Origin: Prolixibacter bellariivorans ATCC BAA-1284
Lineage (GTDB): Bacteria; Bacteroidota; Bacteroidia; Bacteroidales; Prolixibacteraceae
DNA length: 64,000 nt
Direction: 5' to 3'
Assembly: GCF_000621705.1 (NCBI RefSeq)
Contig: NZ_JHXO01000010.1
Location: 186,001-250,000 of the forward strand
Shown: piece after piece, positions 1 to 8,493 of the stretch
Layout of the letters: each line of letters starts with the position of its first letter
How positions within the stretch are numbered: the first letter of the stretch is position 1
Notes under the pieces: model-generated
What the model was told of the DNA's origin: nothing
The model's database searches: none
Seen by the model: the letters and a program-made list of their open reading frames with translations, nothing else
Made by a program: the position numbers and the translations under genes

Positions 1-321
1 CGCTACGGAAAAGGGAGAATCAGCGGTGTTTACTCCGATCACAATGAGCTGCTGGCTACCGTCTTTTTTGTGTGGTCGCATCACAAACCCATTCTGCTTG
101 TTTCGGCCAGTTCTGACGAAGGCAAAAGGCAAAGTGCTATGTTCATGATGATCGACCAGTTTATTCAGAAATATTCGGGTAGCCCTTACACGCTCGACTT
201 CGAAGGATCGACCATCGAATCGGTGGCCCGCTTTTACGCGGGTTTTGGCGCTATTCCAACCGAATATTCATTTATCCACCGGAACAGACTTCCTCTTTTT
301 TTGAAATGGTTTAAACAGTGA
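1..321 (+). CDS. C-terminal part of a GNAT-like acetyltransferase family protein (partial)
   Basis: The frame is open from base 1, so the true start lies upstream of the window; the first in-window GTG (70) is only an internal valine. The visible 106 residues end with a segment around DFEGSTIESVARFYAGFGA followed by a basic, aromatic tail. This is the pattern of Bacteroidota proteins in the GNAT/FemAB-like superfamily, where a buried strand and a helix carry the last part of the acyl-CoA fold. The substrate cannot be told. Its TGA overlaps a GTG of the upp reading frame, but the better upp start lies 50 bases downstream. The family call is from pattern recognition only. Confidence 0.5.
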   Translation, partial: RYGKGRISGVYSDHNELLATVFFVWSHHKPILLVSASSDEGKRQSAMFMMIDQFIQKYSGSPYTLDFEGSTIESVARFYAGFGAIPTEYSFIHRNRLPLFLKWFKQ

Positions 322-371
322 GTCCGATTCACACGGAAGATCATTTTTTATTATTTTCGCATAAAAATTCC

Positions 372-1046
372 ATGATCCACGTACTTGGCGAAAACAATTC
401 CCTGTTCAATCAGTTCATTTCTGAGATTAGGGACGAGGTTGTACAGAAAGATTCATTGCGGTTCCGCCGGAACCTCGAACGTGTAGGAGAGATTTTTGCC
501 TACGAAATCAGTAAGCATCTCGATTACAAAACGCAAGATGTAACCACTCCACTTGGGGTGGCAAAAGTCCCCATGGTGGTGCAGCAACCGGTTCTGGCAA
601 CCATTCTGCGTGCCGGACTCCCCCTTCATCAGGGATTACTTAACTATTTCGACAAGGGTGAAAACTGCTTTATTTCGGCTTATCGCAAATATGACGAAAG
701 CGGTGAATTCCATATCGAGTTCGAATACATTTCGTCTCCATCTGTCGACGACAAAATCGTCATACTTTCCGACCCGATGCTGGCGACCGGTGCTTCCATG
801 GAAATTGGTTACCGGGCATTACTGGAAAAGGGCACGCCTAAACATGTCCATATGGTTTCAGTAATTGCCAGTCAGGAAGGTGTTGATTACCTGATTAAAA
901 AAATGCCGCATAATAATTACACACTTTGGATTGGTGCTATTGATAAGGAGATGACGCCAAAATCGTATATCGTTCCCGGACTAGGCGACGCAGGAGACCT
1001 GGCTTACGGAATTAAAATCGATTCGAAAAAGACACACAACCGGTAA
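372..1046 (+). CDS. upp: uracil phosphoribosyltransferase
   Basis: Converts uracil and PRPP to UMP in the cytoplasm (pyrimidine salvage). The 224-residue product carries the PRPP-binding segment DPMLATGAS at about residues 134-142 and the C-terminal uracil-binding stretch PGLGDAGDLAYG, both typical of the family. I start at the ATG at 372 because family members begin close to this point. The longer frame from GTG 318 adds 18 residues with no family resemblance, and a TATTTTCG box like a Bacteroidota -7 element sits at 352-359, inside that extension. The gene converges on folK, with a shared hairpin terminator between them. Confidence 0.93.
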   Translation: MIHVLGENNSLFNQFISEIRDEVVQKDSLRFRRNLERVGEIFAYEISKHLDYKTQDVTTPLGVAKVPMVVQQPVLATILRAGLPLHQGLLNYFDKGENCFISAYRKYDESGEFHIEFEYISSPSVDDKIVILSDPMLATGASMEIGYRALLEKGTPKHVHMVSVIASQEGVDYLIKKMPHNNYTLWIGAIDKEMTPKSYIVPGLGDAGDLAYGIKIDSKKTHNR

Positions 1047-1073
1047 TTATTTTTACACCGGAATAACTCATAC

Positions 1074-1118
1074 AAAAACCGTTATGCCTGGCTAACTGCT
1101 TAGGCATGACGGTTTTTT
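1074..1118. terminator. bidirectional intrinsic terminator between upp and folK
   Basis: Arms 1079-1089 and 1102-1112 form an 11-bp stem with one G-T pair and a 12-base loop. An A-run precedes it and a T-run follows it, so it can stop transcription from both convergent genes. Confidence 0.85.
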
Positions 1119-1600
1119 CATGAAAGTTTCTCCACTCGGGAGTTATCCGGACATTCCGAAACCATCTGACTGATGGTTTTACCCGTAATCGGATGAATTC
1201 GATTTGGATAGAGTTCATTCAATGGTTCCAAAACAAAACGCCGTTCGGCCATCCGGGGATGTGGAATAATTAGAGTTGGTTCATTCATTACCTGATCTTC
1301 TACGAAAAGAATGTCCAAATCAAGCGTTCGGGCTGAATAACCATTGCCCTTACGTTCACGCCCGAAATATGTCTCAATCGAAAAAAGTTTCTGCAATAAT
1401 CCCTGCGGAAGCAGTGTAGTTTCTATCGTGACAACCTGATTCAGAAAAGGATCGGAGTCAAAACCCCATGCCTCAGTTTGGTAAAGCGACGATTCCTGTA
1501 TAATCTGGCCCGCTTTTTCGACCATCTGCACCTTTGCTTTATTAAATATTTCCAGCGTGTTACCAACATTCCCGCCCAAAAGTATATCAACCTGAAGCAT
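1118..1600 (-). CDS. folK: 2-amino-4-hydroxy-6-hydroxymethyldihydropteridine pyrophosphokinase (HPPK)
   Basis: Transfers pyrophosphate from ATP to 6-hydroxymethyl-7,8-dihydropterin in folate synthesis. The 160-residue product has the N-terminal pterin-site strand and loop LLGGNVGN and the HPPK signature YSARTLDLDILF with the metal-binding Asp pair, followed by the conserved IPHPRM. The start is the ATG at 1600, which puts the first beta strand at the usual distance. The frame is open to a GTG at 1633, but those 11 extra residues are not family-like. Single-gene unit, convergent with upp. Confidence 0.92.
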   Translation of the reverse strand: MLQVDILLGGNVGNTLEIFNKAKVQMVEKAGQIIQESSLYQTEAWGFDSDPFLNQVVTIETTLLPQGLLQKLFSIETYFGRERKGNGYSARTLDLDILFVEDQVMNEPTLIIPHPRMAERRFVLEPLNELYPNRIHPITGKTISQMVSECPDNSRVEKLS

Positions 1601-1772
1601 TCGTTTTGATTTTTCTGTAATAAAAAGCTGCACAATAATACTTATTTTAAGACGATTAATTTTAAATTCAGTTTTCGGTCAAGACAAATTCAGGTTCTAT
1701 CGATATACGTGTTTCATTGTCACCGGAAACATTTCTTATTGAAACAATTACTATACACCTAAATTCAGTAAT

Positions 1773-3557
1773 ATGAATAGTTTTTGGAAAATTTTCCTTG
1801 CCTCTTTACTGGCAATATTTGTTGGAATTATCCTCTTCTTTTTTGTTTCTATTGGCTTTCTGTCGTCGCTGGCTTCATTTGCCGAGTCGACTCCACAGGT
1901 TGCCGATAATTCGGTTTTAACCTTGAAACTGAATAACCGCATTGTTGATCGTAAATCGAATAATCCGTTTGAGGACATGGATATTCCATTCCCCGGAGTA
2001 AGTACGAGCCCGACCACCGGACTCAATCAGATATTGCGTTCCATTAAAAAAGCCAAAACAGATGACCACATCAAAGGTATTTATCTGAATCTTTCGGACA
2101 TTGGCGCTGGCTATGCTACCATTGAAGAAATCCGCGATGCCCTGAAAGATTTCAAATCATCTGACAAATTTATTTACGCTTATTCTGATAATATTTCTCA
2201 GAAAGCATATTACCTCGCAACGGTTGCCGACAGCTTAATCATGAATCCCCGAGGCATGTTCGATTTCAGGGGACTCACTGCACAACGGACTTTTTACAAA
2301 AAAGCCATGGATAAGTTCGGCATCGATATGCAGATTATTCGCGGCCGGAACAACAAGTTTAAATCGGCGGTAGAACCCTTCATGTACGAAAAAATGAGTG
2401 AAGCCAACCGCGAACAAACCAAGGTGTACCTTCACAGTATTTGGAATCATCTTCTTCAGGGAATTTCCGAAACGCGTAATATATCGATCGATTCGCTTCA
2501 GGCTTATGCCAATGAAGTACAGACTTTCCGCATGCCGCAAAAAGCATTAAGCGAAGGCTTTTTCGATAACCTGAAATACAAGGATCAGGTACTCGCCGAT
2601 CTGCGCTCGCTGACTGGTGTTAGCGAAAACAAAGATATTCCCAGCATTGGACCCGGCAAGTACGACAAAGTACCGGAGAAACATGATGGTAAAGGACTGG
2701 CGAAAAACAAAATTGCCGTGATTTACGCCCAGGGAGAAATCGATCCGGGAAGTGATGGTTCCTACTATATCGACTCCAGGAAAATATCACAAACGATTCG
2801 AAAAGCCCGTCAAGACTCAACCATCAAGGCTGTTGTTTTCCGTGTCAACTCTCCCGGAGGAAGCGCCTACGGCTCTGAAGTTATCTGGCGCGAAGTGGAA
2901 CTGACACAAAAAGTAAAACCGGTTGTTGTTTCCATGGGTGATTTAGCTGCTTCAGGCGGTTACTACATCTCCTGTGCTGCCGGTACCATTATGGCAGAAC
3001 CGACGACCATTACTGGTTCCATTGGTATTTTCGGAATGATTCCCAACTTCCACGACCTCTTGTCGAACAAAATTGGAATTACCTTCGATGAAGTAAATAC
3101 CAACGCACACTCGGGTATGCCGACTGTTAGCCGGGCTATGACACCTTTCGAGCACGACCTGATGCAGAATTACGTAGAGAAAGGGTACGAACTGTTCCTG
3201 AAAAGAGTGGCTACCGGACGTGATACCACCAGTCATTACATCGATGGCATTGGTCAGGGGCGCGTTTGGACTGGTGAGAATGGAAAACAAATTGGTTTAG
3301 TCGATAAGTTCGGTGGTTTGAATGATGCCATCAAACTGGCCGCCAGCCAGGCCGGGGTTGAAAATTATCGCATTAAAGAGTTACCGAAAGAGAAGGACCC
3401 GTTTGAGGAGCTGCTGAAAAACTTCTCGACTGCGGCTAAAGTGAAAATGTCTGAATATGTATTGGGTGACTCATACAAAACCTGGGAAAACATCAACCGT
3501 GTTTCGCACATGAACGGTTTATACACAATGTTACCCTACACGCTTGAAATCCGATAA
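1773..3557 (+). CDS. sppA: signal peptide peptidase SppA, 67K type
   Basis: Membrane-anchored serine protease that degrades cleaved signal peptides and other membrane fragments in the periplasm. The 594-residue length fits the tandem-domain 67K form. One N-terminal membrane anchor (about residues 7-32) is followed by two S49 domains. The catalytic Ser is in DLAASGGYY (Ser394) and the general-base Lys is in FKSAVEPF of the first domain (Lys197), matching the Ser/Lys dyad split over the two halves. The sequence around IGIFG downstream of the serine is also conserved. Followed by a strong terminator. Confidence 0.95.
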   Translation: MNSFWKIFLASLLAIFVGIILFFFVSIGFLSSLASFAESTPQVADNSVLTLKLNNRIVDRKSNNPFEDMDIPFPGVSTSPTTGLNQILRSIKKAKTDDHIKGIYLNLSDIGAGYATIEEIRDALKDFKSSDKFIYAYSDNISQKAYYLATVADSLIMNPRGMFDFRGLTAQRTFYKKAMDKFGIDMQIIRGRNNKFKSAVEPFMYEKMSEANREQTKVYLHSIWNHLLQGISETRNISIDSLQAYANEVQTFRMPQKALSEGFFDNLKYKDQVLADLRSLTGVSENKDIPSIGPGKYDKVPEKHDGKGLAKNKIAVIYAQGEIDPGSDGSYYIDSRKISQTIRKARQDSTIKAVVFRVNSPGGSAYGSEVIWREVELTQKVKPVVVSMGDLAASGGYYISCAAGTIMAEPTTITGSIGIFGMIPNFHDLLSNKIGITFDEVNTNAHSGMPTVSRAMTPFEHDLMQNYVEKGYELFLKRVATGRDTTSHYIDGIGQGRVWTGENGKQIGLVDKFGGLNDAIKLAASQAGVENYRIKELPKEKDPFEELLKNFSTAAKVKMSEYVLGDSYKTWENINRVSHMNGLYTMLPYTLEIR

Positions 3558-3580
3558 AAATTCAATTAATTTTGCCATAT

Positions 3581-3613
3581 AAAAAGGAGAACACGGGTTG
3601 TTCTCCTTTTTTT
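3581..3613 (+). terminator. intrinsic terminator after sppA
   Basis: AAAAAGGAGAACA / TGTTCTCCTTTTTTT arms around a short loop, with a long T-run on the + strand. Confidence 0.85.
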
Positions 3614-3701
3614 CTGTCTTGATAAAATAGTAACTTAGTCTTCTTCGCGAAACGTTCATTCGCGACTGAATATTACTGGTTACTTCGGATATAAAATACG
3701 C

Positions 3702-4796
3702 GTGAAAAAACTGATACTCATACCGCTTTCCTGGTTGTATGGCCTTGTTGTCGCCATCAGGAACCGACTCTTCGAAATGGAAATCCTCCATTCGAAGGAG
3801 TTTTCCATACCTACCATCTCGGTTGGAAACATTGCGGTGGGCGGCACGGGAAAGACTCCACATACCGAATACCTGGTCAGGTTACTTTCCCAGGAATTCA
3901 AAGTGGCAACGCTCAGCCGGGGATACAAACGTAAAACCAAGAGTTTTCACATTGCCCGCGTCGATTCAACCGTAAGCGAAGTGGGCGACGAACCCCTGCA
4001 AATCAAACAGAAGTTCCCGGAGATAACCGTTGCGGTCGACGAAAAGAGGGTACACGGAGTGGAAGAGTTACTCAAATCGGAAAAACATCACCGTCCGGAA
4101 GTCATCCTCCTCGACGATGCTTTCCAGCACCGGTACATCAATCCGGGCGTAAATATTCTGCTTACGGAATATAGTCGCCTGATTACGCAGGATCATCTGT
4201 TACCTTACGGAAGACTACGGGAGAGAGCGTCGAACCGCGTACGTGCCAACATCATTATCGTGACCAAATGCCCGGGCGAACTCAAACCCATCGACGAGCG
4301 CATCATCACGAAAGAACTCGATATAAAACCATTTCAGAATCTTTTCTTCACAACGCTGGAATATGGTGCTCCGGTTCCGGTTTTTCCCGGCAAGGTAAAA
4401 GAGGCGTATTCGCATATCAATTCGGCCGTGTTGCTGGTAACCGGAATTGCCAATCCGAAACCGTTGAAAGATTATCTGCGGCATCACACCATCGAAATTC
4501 ACGAGCTCGCATTTAGCGATCACCGTAATTTCACCAATAAGGACATGGAACGGGTGGAGGAACGCTTCATTGAAATTCAATCGCCCCGGAAAATAATCAT
4601 CACCACCGAGAAGGATATGATTCGGATTAAAGGGTTGAACCATGTTCCCGATATCGTAAAAGAGAGTTTACATTATATTCCACTGGAAATTAAATTCCTG
4701 AATGACGACAAAAAGAATTTTGATCGAAAAATACTGAACTATGTTAGAGAAAATAAAAGCAACTTCGACCTATATTCAAGAGCAAACCGGGTATGA
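3702..4796 (+). CDS. lpxK: tetraacyldisaccharide 4'-kinase
   Basis: Phosphorylates the 4' position of the lipid A disaccharide precursor at the inner membrane, showing the cell makes lipid A. The 364-residue product has an N-terminal hydrophobic helix and the unusual P-loop GNIAVGGTGKT at about residues 42-52, then DDAFQHRYI with the conserved Asp pair. The start is GTG at 3702. No ATG fits, because the family N-terminus (L-x-P-LSWLYG) follows directly. The last 56 bases overlap punA in another frame, so the two genes are probably co-transcribed and translationally coupled. Confidence 0.93.
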   Translation: MKKLILIPLSWLYGLVVAIRNRLFEMEILHSKEFSIPTISVGNIAVGGTGKTPHTEYLVRLLSQEFKVATLSRGYKRKTKSFHIARVDSTVSEVGDEPLQIKQKFPEITVAVDEKRVHGVEELLKSEKHHRPEVILLDDAFQHRYINPGVNILLTEYSRLITQDHLLPYGRLRERASNRVRANIIIVTKCPGELKPIDERIITKELDIKPFQNLFFTTLEYGAPVPVFPGKVKEAYSHINSAVLLVTGIANPKPLKDYLRHHTIEIHELAFSDHRNFTNKDMERVEERFIEIQSPRKIIITTEKDMIRIKGLNHVPDIVKESLHYIPLEIKFLNDDKKNFDRKILNYVRENKSNFDLYSRANRV

Positions 4797-5553
4797 GGCT
4801 GAAGTAGGAATCATCCTGGGAACAGGATTGGGCGGTTTGGCAAAGGAAATCGATATCGAGCATTCGCTGAATTATTCCGATATCCCCAACTTTCCGGTTT
4901 CGACCGTTGAAGGACACGCCGGAAGACTGATTTTCGGACACCTTGGCGGGAAGAAAATTATCGCCATGCAGGGACGCTTTCACTTTTACGAAGGATATTC
5001 CCTTCAGGACGTTACTTTCCCGGTACGTGTATTACGAATGCTGGGGGTACGTAAACTCATCGTTTCCAACGCCAGCGGCGGATTGAATCCCAACTACAAA
5101 GTGGGCGACATTATGATGCTCACCGACCACATCAACATGTTCCCGGGCAACCCGTTGATTGGCCCCAACATGGAAGAACTGGGACCGCGCTTCCCCGATA
5201 TGAGCGAAGCCTATAATCTGCACCTGCGGAATCTGGCCCGCAAAATTGCCCTGAAGAACAATATTAGTCTGGAAGAAGGTGTATACGTTGGAGTAGCAGG
5301 ACCGACCTTCGAAACACCGGCTGAGTACAAGATGTTCCGCACGCTGGGTGGAGATGCCGTGGGTATGTCAACCGTGCCGGAAGTGATTGTAGCCCGCCAC
5401 ATGGATATCGATGTTTTCGGAATTTCCATTGTGACCGACAGTGGTGTGCCCGGCGAAATCGTCGAGATATCGCATGAGGAAGTTCAGGAAGTAGCCATGA
5501 AAGCCGAACCGAAACTTTCACTCATCATCCGCGAACTGATACGGCAGATGTAA
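4741..5553 (+). CDS. punA: purine-nucleoside phosphorylase (PNP class I)
   Basis: Cleaves purine ribonucleosides and deoxyribonucleosides with phosphate to free base and (deoxy)ribose-1-phosphate. The 270-residue product contains the trimeric PNP landmarks: phosphate-binding GTGLGG near residue 28, the histidine in VEGHAGRL, MQGRFHFYEGY, the base-binding AGPTFETPAEY and the late TDSGVPG. The start ATG at 4741 gives a standard N-terminus even though it lies inside lpxK, so the overlap looks real and not an annotation artefact. A hairpin terminator follows at 5608. Confidence 0.93.
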   Translation: MLEKIKATSTYIQEQTGYEAEVGIILGTGLGGLAKEIDIEHSLNYSDIPNFPVSTVEGHAGRLIFGHLGGKKIIAMQGRFHFYEGYSLQDVTFPVRVLRMLGVRKLIVSNASGGLNPNYKVGDIMMLTDHINMFPGNPLIGPNMEELGPRFPDMSEAYNLHLRNLARKIALKNNISLEEGVYVGVAGPTFETPAEYKMFRTLGGDAVGMSTVPEVIVARHMDIDVFGISIVTDSGVPGEIVEISHEEVQEVAMKAEPKLSLIIRELIRQM

Positions 5554-5607
5554 ATATCCTCCAGGGAAACCAAAACGGAGAAAATTATACAAACAACCGC
5601 ACCAACT

Positions 5608-5640
5608 TATCCGGAGGTAAGCACCTTCGGATATTTTTTT
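5608..5640 (+). terminator. intrinsic terminator after punA
   Basis: TATCCGGAGGT / ACCTTCGGATA stem (one G-T pair), AAGC loop, then seven T. The loop-flanking part reads AGGTAAGCACCT, a 12-mer that recurs with one change at 5747-5758. Confidence 0.85.
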
Positions 5641-5642
5641 GT

Positions 5643-5752
5643 TTACCTTTTACTATTCTAATGCTGATTAAAATAATTTTTAATCATGGTTAAATTATTT
5701 TTTAATCCTGATTAAAGCTAAAAATAATCATGATTAGAATTAGAAAAGGTAA
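5643..5752. repeat. 110-bp imperfect dyad with four phased AATCnTGnTTA boxes
   Basis: Four related boxes with cores TGATTA, TGGTTA, TGATTA and TGATTA have their TG at 5665, 5687, 5709 and 5731, which is exactly 22 bp apart, about two helical turns. The whole element is also symmetric about 5697.5. The outer arms TTACCTTTT (5643-5651) and AAAAGGTAA (5744-5752) pair perfectly, and inner blocks at 5655-5670 and 5679-5694 pair with their mirror positions with few mismatches. It lies between the convergent 3' ends of punA and the DMT gene, so it is not an obvious promoter operator. Function unknown. Confidence 0.75.
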
Positions 5753-5793
5753 GTACCTCTAATATAAGATGTGCAGATGTTTTCGGCAGAACG

Positions 5794-6690
5794 TCAGCTT
5801 CCGAGGAGCAAGAGCAGGATACCGGCGAGGATTCCGAACAGCAAAACGAATTTGCGCCGTATGTTTTTCTCACGGAAAAGAACAGCTCCCAGGGCAAACG
5901 TGATAATCACTCCTCCCCTGCGCAAAGCGGAAATAACCGAGATTAACGAGCCATCCAGCGAAAGCGCATAGAAATAAAGAAAATCGGCGGTAACCAGAAA
6001 CAGTCCGATGAACGGAATACTCCAGCGCCACTGAAACGGGGTGTTCTTTTTTCGGCGCGGGTACCAAAGGAACAGTAGTACTGGTAACAATAAAACGACT
6101 TGGTAGATGGAGAACCACGCCTGTACGGCCATCCGGTCGAAGTGGCGGATGAGGAATTTATCGTACAAGCCGCTTACCGCGCCAAGCAATGTTCCGGCGA
6201 TAATGAACAGTACCCACTTGTTGGTGCGAAAGTGAATTCCCTCGGTTTTCCCCGCCAGGGAAAACAGGTAAAAGAAAAGGAGTGTGACCGACAACCCCAC
6301 CCACTGCAGGGGCGAAAGGTGCTCCGAATATATGACAATGGCACCAACGAGTGTCCAAACCGGCCCGGTAGCCCGGATGGGCGTCACAATGGTGATGGGC
6401 AGATGCTTCATGGCAAAGTAGGCAAACAGCCACGACGAAGTCACAATCACGGCTTTGAGAAAAATATAGCCATGCTGCTCAATCGGAATGGAGGGAATGA
6501 AAAAGAGGGAGTGACCAAATTCTTCAGGAGCGAAATGGGATAGCAAGAGCAAAGGTACAAACAACAATGCCGAAGTAACGGTCGAAAAGAAGAGCACCGG
6601 AATAACGGCATTGTCTCTCAACGACCACTTCTTAAACACATCGTATGTACCCAGGAAAAGCGACGATATCGCGCCAAAGATTGCCCACAT
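5794..6690 (-). CDS. EamA/DMT-superfamily transporter
   Basis: Integral inner-membrane protein of 298 residues with about ten hydrophobic helices in two similar halves, as in the 10-TMS drug/metabolite exporters (EamA). Helix ends carry the conserved patterns TPIRATGPVWT in the first half and SALRRGGVIITFALGAVLF in the second. The exported or imported compound cannot be inferred. The ATG at 6690 starts directly on the first helix. The gene stands alone, convergent with punA and separated from it by the 22-bp phased dyad element. Confidence 0.85.
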   Translation of the reverse strand: MWAIFGAISSLFLGTYDVFKKWSLRDNAVIPVLFFSTVTSALLFVPLLLLSHFAPEEFGHSLFFIPSIPIEQHGYIFLKAVIVTSSWLFAYFAMKHLPITIVTPIRATGPVWTLVGAIVIYSEHLSPLQWVGLSVTLLFFYLFSLAGKTEGIHFRTNKWVLFIIAGTLLGAVSGLYDKFLIRHFDRMAVQAWFSIYQVVLLLPVLLFLWYPRRKKNTPFQWRWSIPFIGLFLVTADFLYFYALSLDGSLISVISALRRGGVIITFALGAVLFREKNIRRKFVLLFGILAGILLLLLGS

Positions 6691-6766
6691 AATCTAATCA
6701 ATTCGAAGCCACAAAAATAGTGGGTATCATCTAGCGAAGTATCAACCGGATTTTATGGAATGGTTA

Positions 6767-6799
6767 ATAAAAAAGGAGACCCCATCTGAGACCTCCTTT
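6767..6799 (-). terminator. intrinsic terminator of the DUF362 / polyferredoxin operon
   Basis: On the minus strand AAAGGAGGT ... CTCCTTTTTTATT forms a hairpin followed by T residues, 25 bases after the stop of the polyferredoxin gene. Confidence 0.75.
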
Positions 6800-6823
6800 C
6801 ATAAAAATACCTATCATTTGCAA

Positions 6824-8455
6824 TTAGAAGGGGAATTCGTCCTCCTTCAAATCTGATTCTGCTTTTTCGGTTTCCGGCTTCTTCGCCTCCAGATGCTCCG
6901 GGTTCCCATCGACATAAATGGCTTTGTGCGGCGTAACCGGACAAGCATGTTCGCAGGCACCGCAACCAACACAAATATCTTCGGTTACTTCCGGAATAAC
7001 CAAATCACCGTAAGGGACCATATGCACTGCCTTCGTGGGACAATGCTCCGAACAGGCACCACAGTCGGTTCCGTCGGTTTCCACAATGCAATTGGCCTTG
7101 ATGAAATGCGCTTTGCCGATTTGCGTCACATGCTTCTGTTCCACCGTTAGTGGCTTAATAGCGCCGGTAGGGCAAACTTCACCGCAAGTGGTACAATCGA
7201 AGTTGCATAATCCCGCATGGAAATCCATATGCGGCTGCAACATACCGGCCAGACCGTATTCCAGGAATGACGGCTGCAACACCTTGCTGGGACAGGCACT
7301 CACACAAAGTGAACAGCCGGTGCAAATGTCATTGAATCGTTCGATGCTCTCGGAGCCCGGAGGTGAAACTGCATATTGCTTGTTTTCCGGAATCTTTCCT
7401 CCGTTGCTGGAATGAACAGTCGAATCTTGTTGAACGGTGGCTGCTGCCTGCACTTTCTTTACTGAAGCGAGCCCTGCCATAGCTGCCATTCCGACTCCGG
7501 CTGTAAACAGGAAACTACGCTTGCCCATTTGCGGTCCCTTCGGTTCGGCAACCATCATATCCACTGGTTTCAATTCAACCGTTTTTTCTTTCTTCCCTTT
7601 GCGGGAAATCCGGTAAACAGCTGCATCTTCCGGGCAGGTATCGATACAATTATAGCAAGCCACACAGCGGCTGTAATCAATCGTTTGGTGTTTGATACTA
7701 ATGCATTCAGCCTTGCAAACACGCATGCACTTGCCGCATTGTGTGCAAGTATCGTGATCTAATTCAATCTTGAACAGGGAATATTTCGACAGAAAACCCA
7801 ACACGGTTCCAACCGGGCAAACACTGTTACAATACAACCTTCCCCGGTTGAATGCCATGACAATGACCAGGATGAAAAACAGCAATGTAGTTCCCAGAAC
7901 AGTCAACTGTATCGGTGCCAGGTCATATTGGTAAAGAATCGAGTATACATCGGCCGATGAAAGCGCGGCTGCGCCCAGGTTATTCACCCAAACCACGATG
8001 GGTTTGAACAGATAGGAAGCGATTCGCCCAAATAAACTGTACGGATCGAGCAAGGTCAGAAAAGTAATTCCTCCAAATAGCACAACCAGTAACAAAACCC
8101 CCAAAATAGAGTACCTTGTAATGGTCCATGCCTTACGAAATTTGTAACGGTGTTTCTTCTTCACCTTCCGGGAAAACCAGGAAACTACATCCTGTAGAAT
8201 CCCCAACGGACAAATGGCCGAACAGTATACCCGGCCAAACAGAAGCGTCAGCGCTAAAACGGCTATTAATCCCCATGCAACCACACCAGCTACCGTAATG
8301 GTTTTCAGCAAAGCCGGTACAAACTGCAGCGAAACAGCCCATTGATAAAAAGCCTCGCCGAAAGTACTCCGGAAATCAATGAATACAGCCGAGAGTAACA
8401 GAAAAAAGAACAGGGCCAGTACGACCCTGATTTTTTTTAATATGGATAATTTCAT
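6824..8455 (-). CDS. membrane-bound polyferredoxin (NapH-like N-terminus, extra C-terminal 4Fe-4S domain)
   Basis: Electron-transfer protein of 543 residues. The first about 220 residues hold several membrane helices with two CxxxCP motifs (CSAICPLG, CNSVCPVG), as in NapH/RdxA-type membrane iron-sulfur proteins, followed by two ferredoxin motifs (CTQCGKCMRVC, CVACYNCIDTC). A second hydrophobic stretch preceded by KRSF (about residues 310-335) resembles a Tat-like signal without the twin Arg. After it come four more cysteine clusters (CTGCSLCVSAC, CNFDCTTCGEVC, CGACSEHC, CVGCGACEHAC). It is encoded after a DUF362 protein with a 38-bp gap, probably as one operon. The physiological electron donor and acceptor are unknown. 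Confidence 0.88.
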   Translation of the reverse strand: MKLSILKKIRVVLALFFFLLLSAVFIDFRSTFGEAFYQWAVSLQFVPALLKTITVAGVVAWGLIAVLALTLLFGRVYCSAICPLGILQDVVSWFSRKVKKKHRYKFRKAWTITRYSILGVLLLVVLFGGITFLTLLDPYSLFGRIASYLFKPIVVWVNNLGAAALSSADVYSILYQYDLAPIQLTVLGTTLLFFILVIVMAFNRGRLYCNSVCPVGTVLGFLSKYSLFKIELDHDTCTQCGKCMRVCKAECISIKHQTIDYSRCVACYNCIDTCPEDAAVYRISRKGKKEKTVELKPVDMMVAEPKGPQMGKRSFLFTAGVGMAAMAGLASVKKVQAAATVQQDSTVHSSNGGKIPENKQYAVSPPGSESIERFNDICTGCSLCVSACPSKVLQPSFLEYGLAGMLQPHMDFHAGLCNFDCTTCGEVCPTGAIKPLTVEQKHVTQIGKAHFIKANCIVETDGTDCGACSEHCPTKAVHMVPYGDLVIPEVTEDICVGCGACEHACPVTPHKAIYVDGNPEHLEAKKPETEKAESDLKEDEFPF

Positions 8456-8493
8456 CGAATCTTATTCGTTAGGAAAATCAGCTAGAGAAAACG

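Noticed and set aside
318-371. Longer upp N-terminus from GTG 318
   Set aside because: The added residues are not family-like and a -7-like box lies inside the stretch; ATG 372 fits the family.
5771-5971. 66-residue + strand ORF after the phased dyad
   Set aside because: Mostly antisense to the DMT transporter gene, with arginine- and proline-rich sequence typical of a shadow frame.
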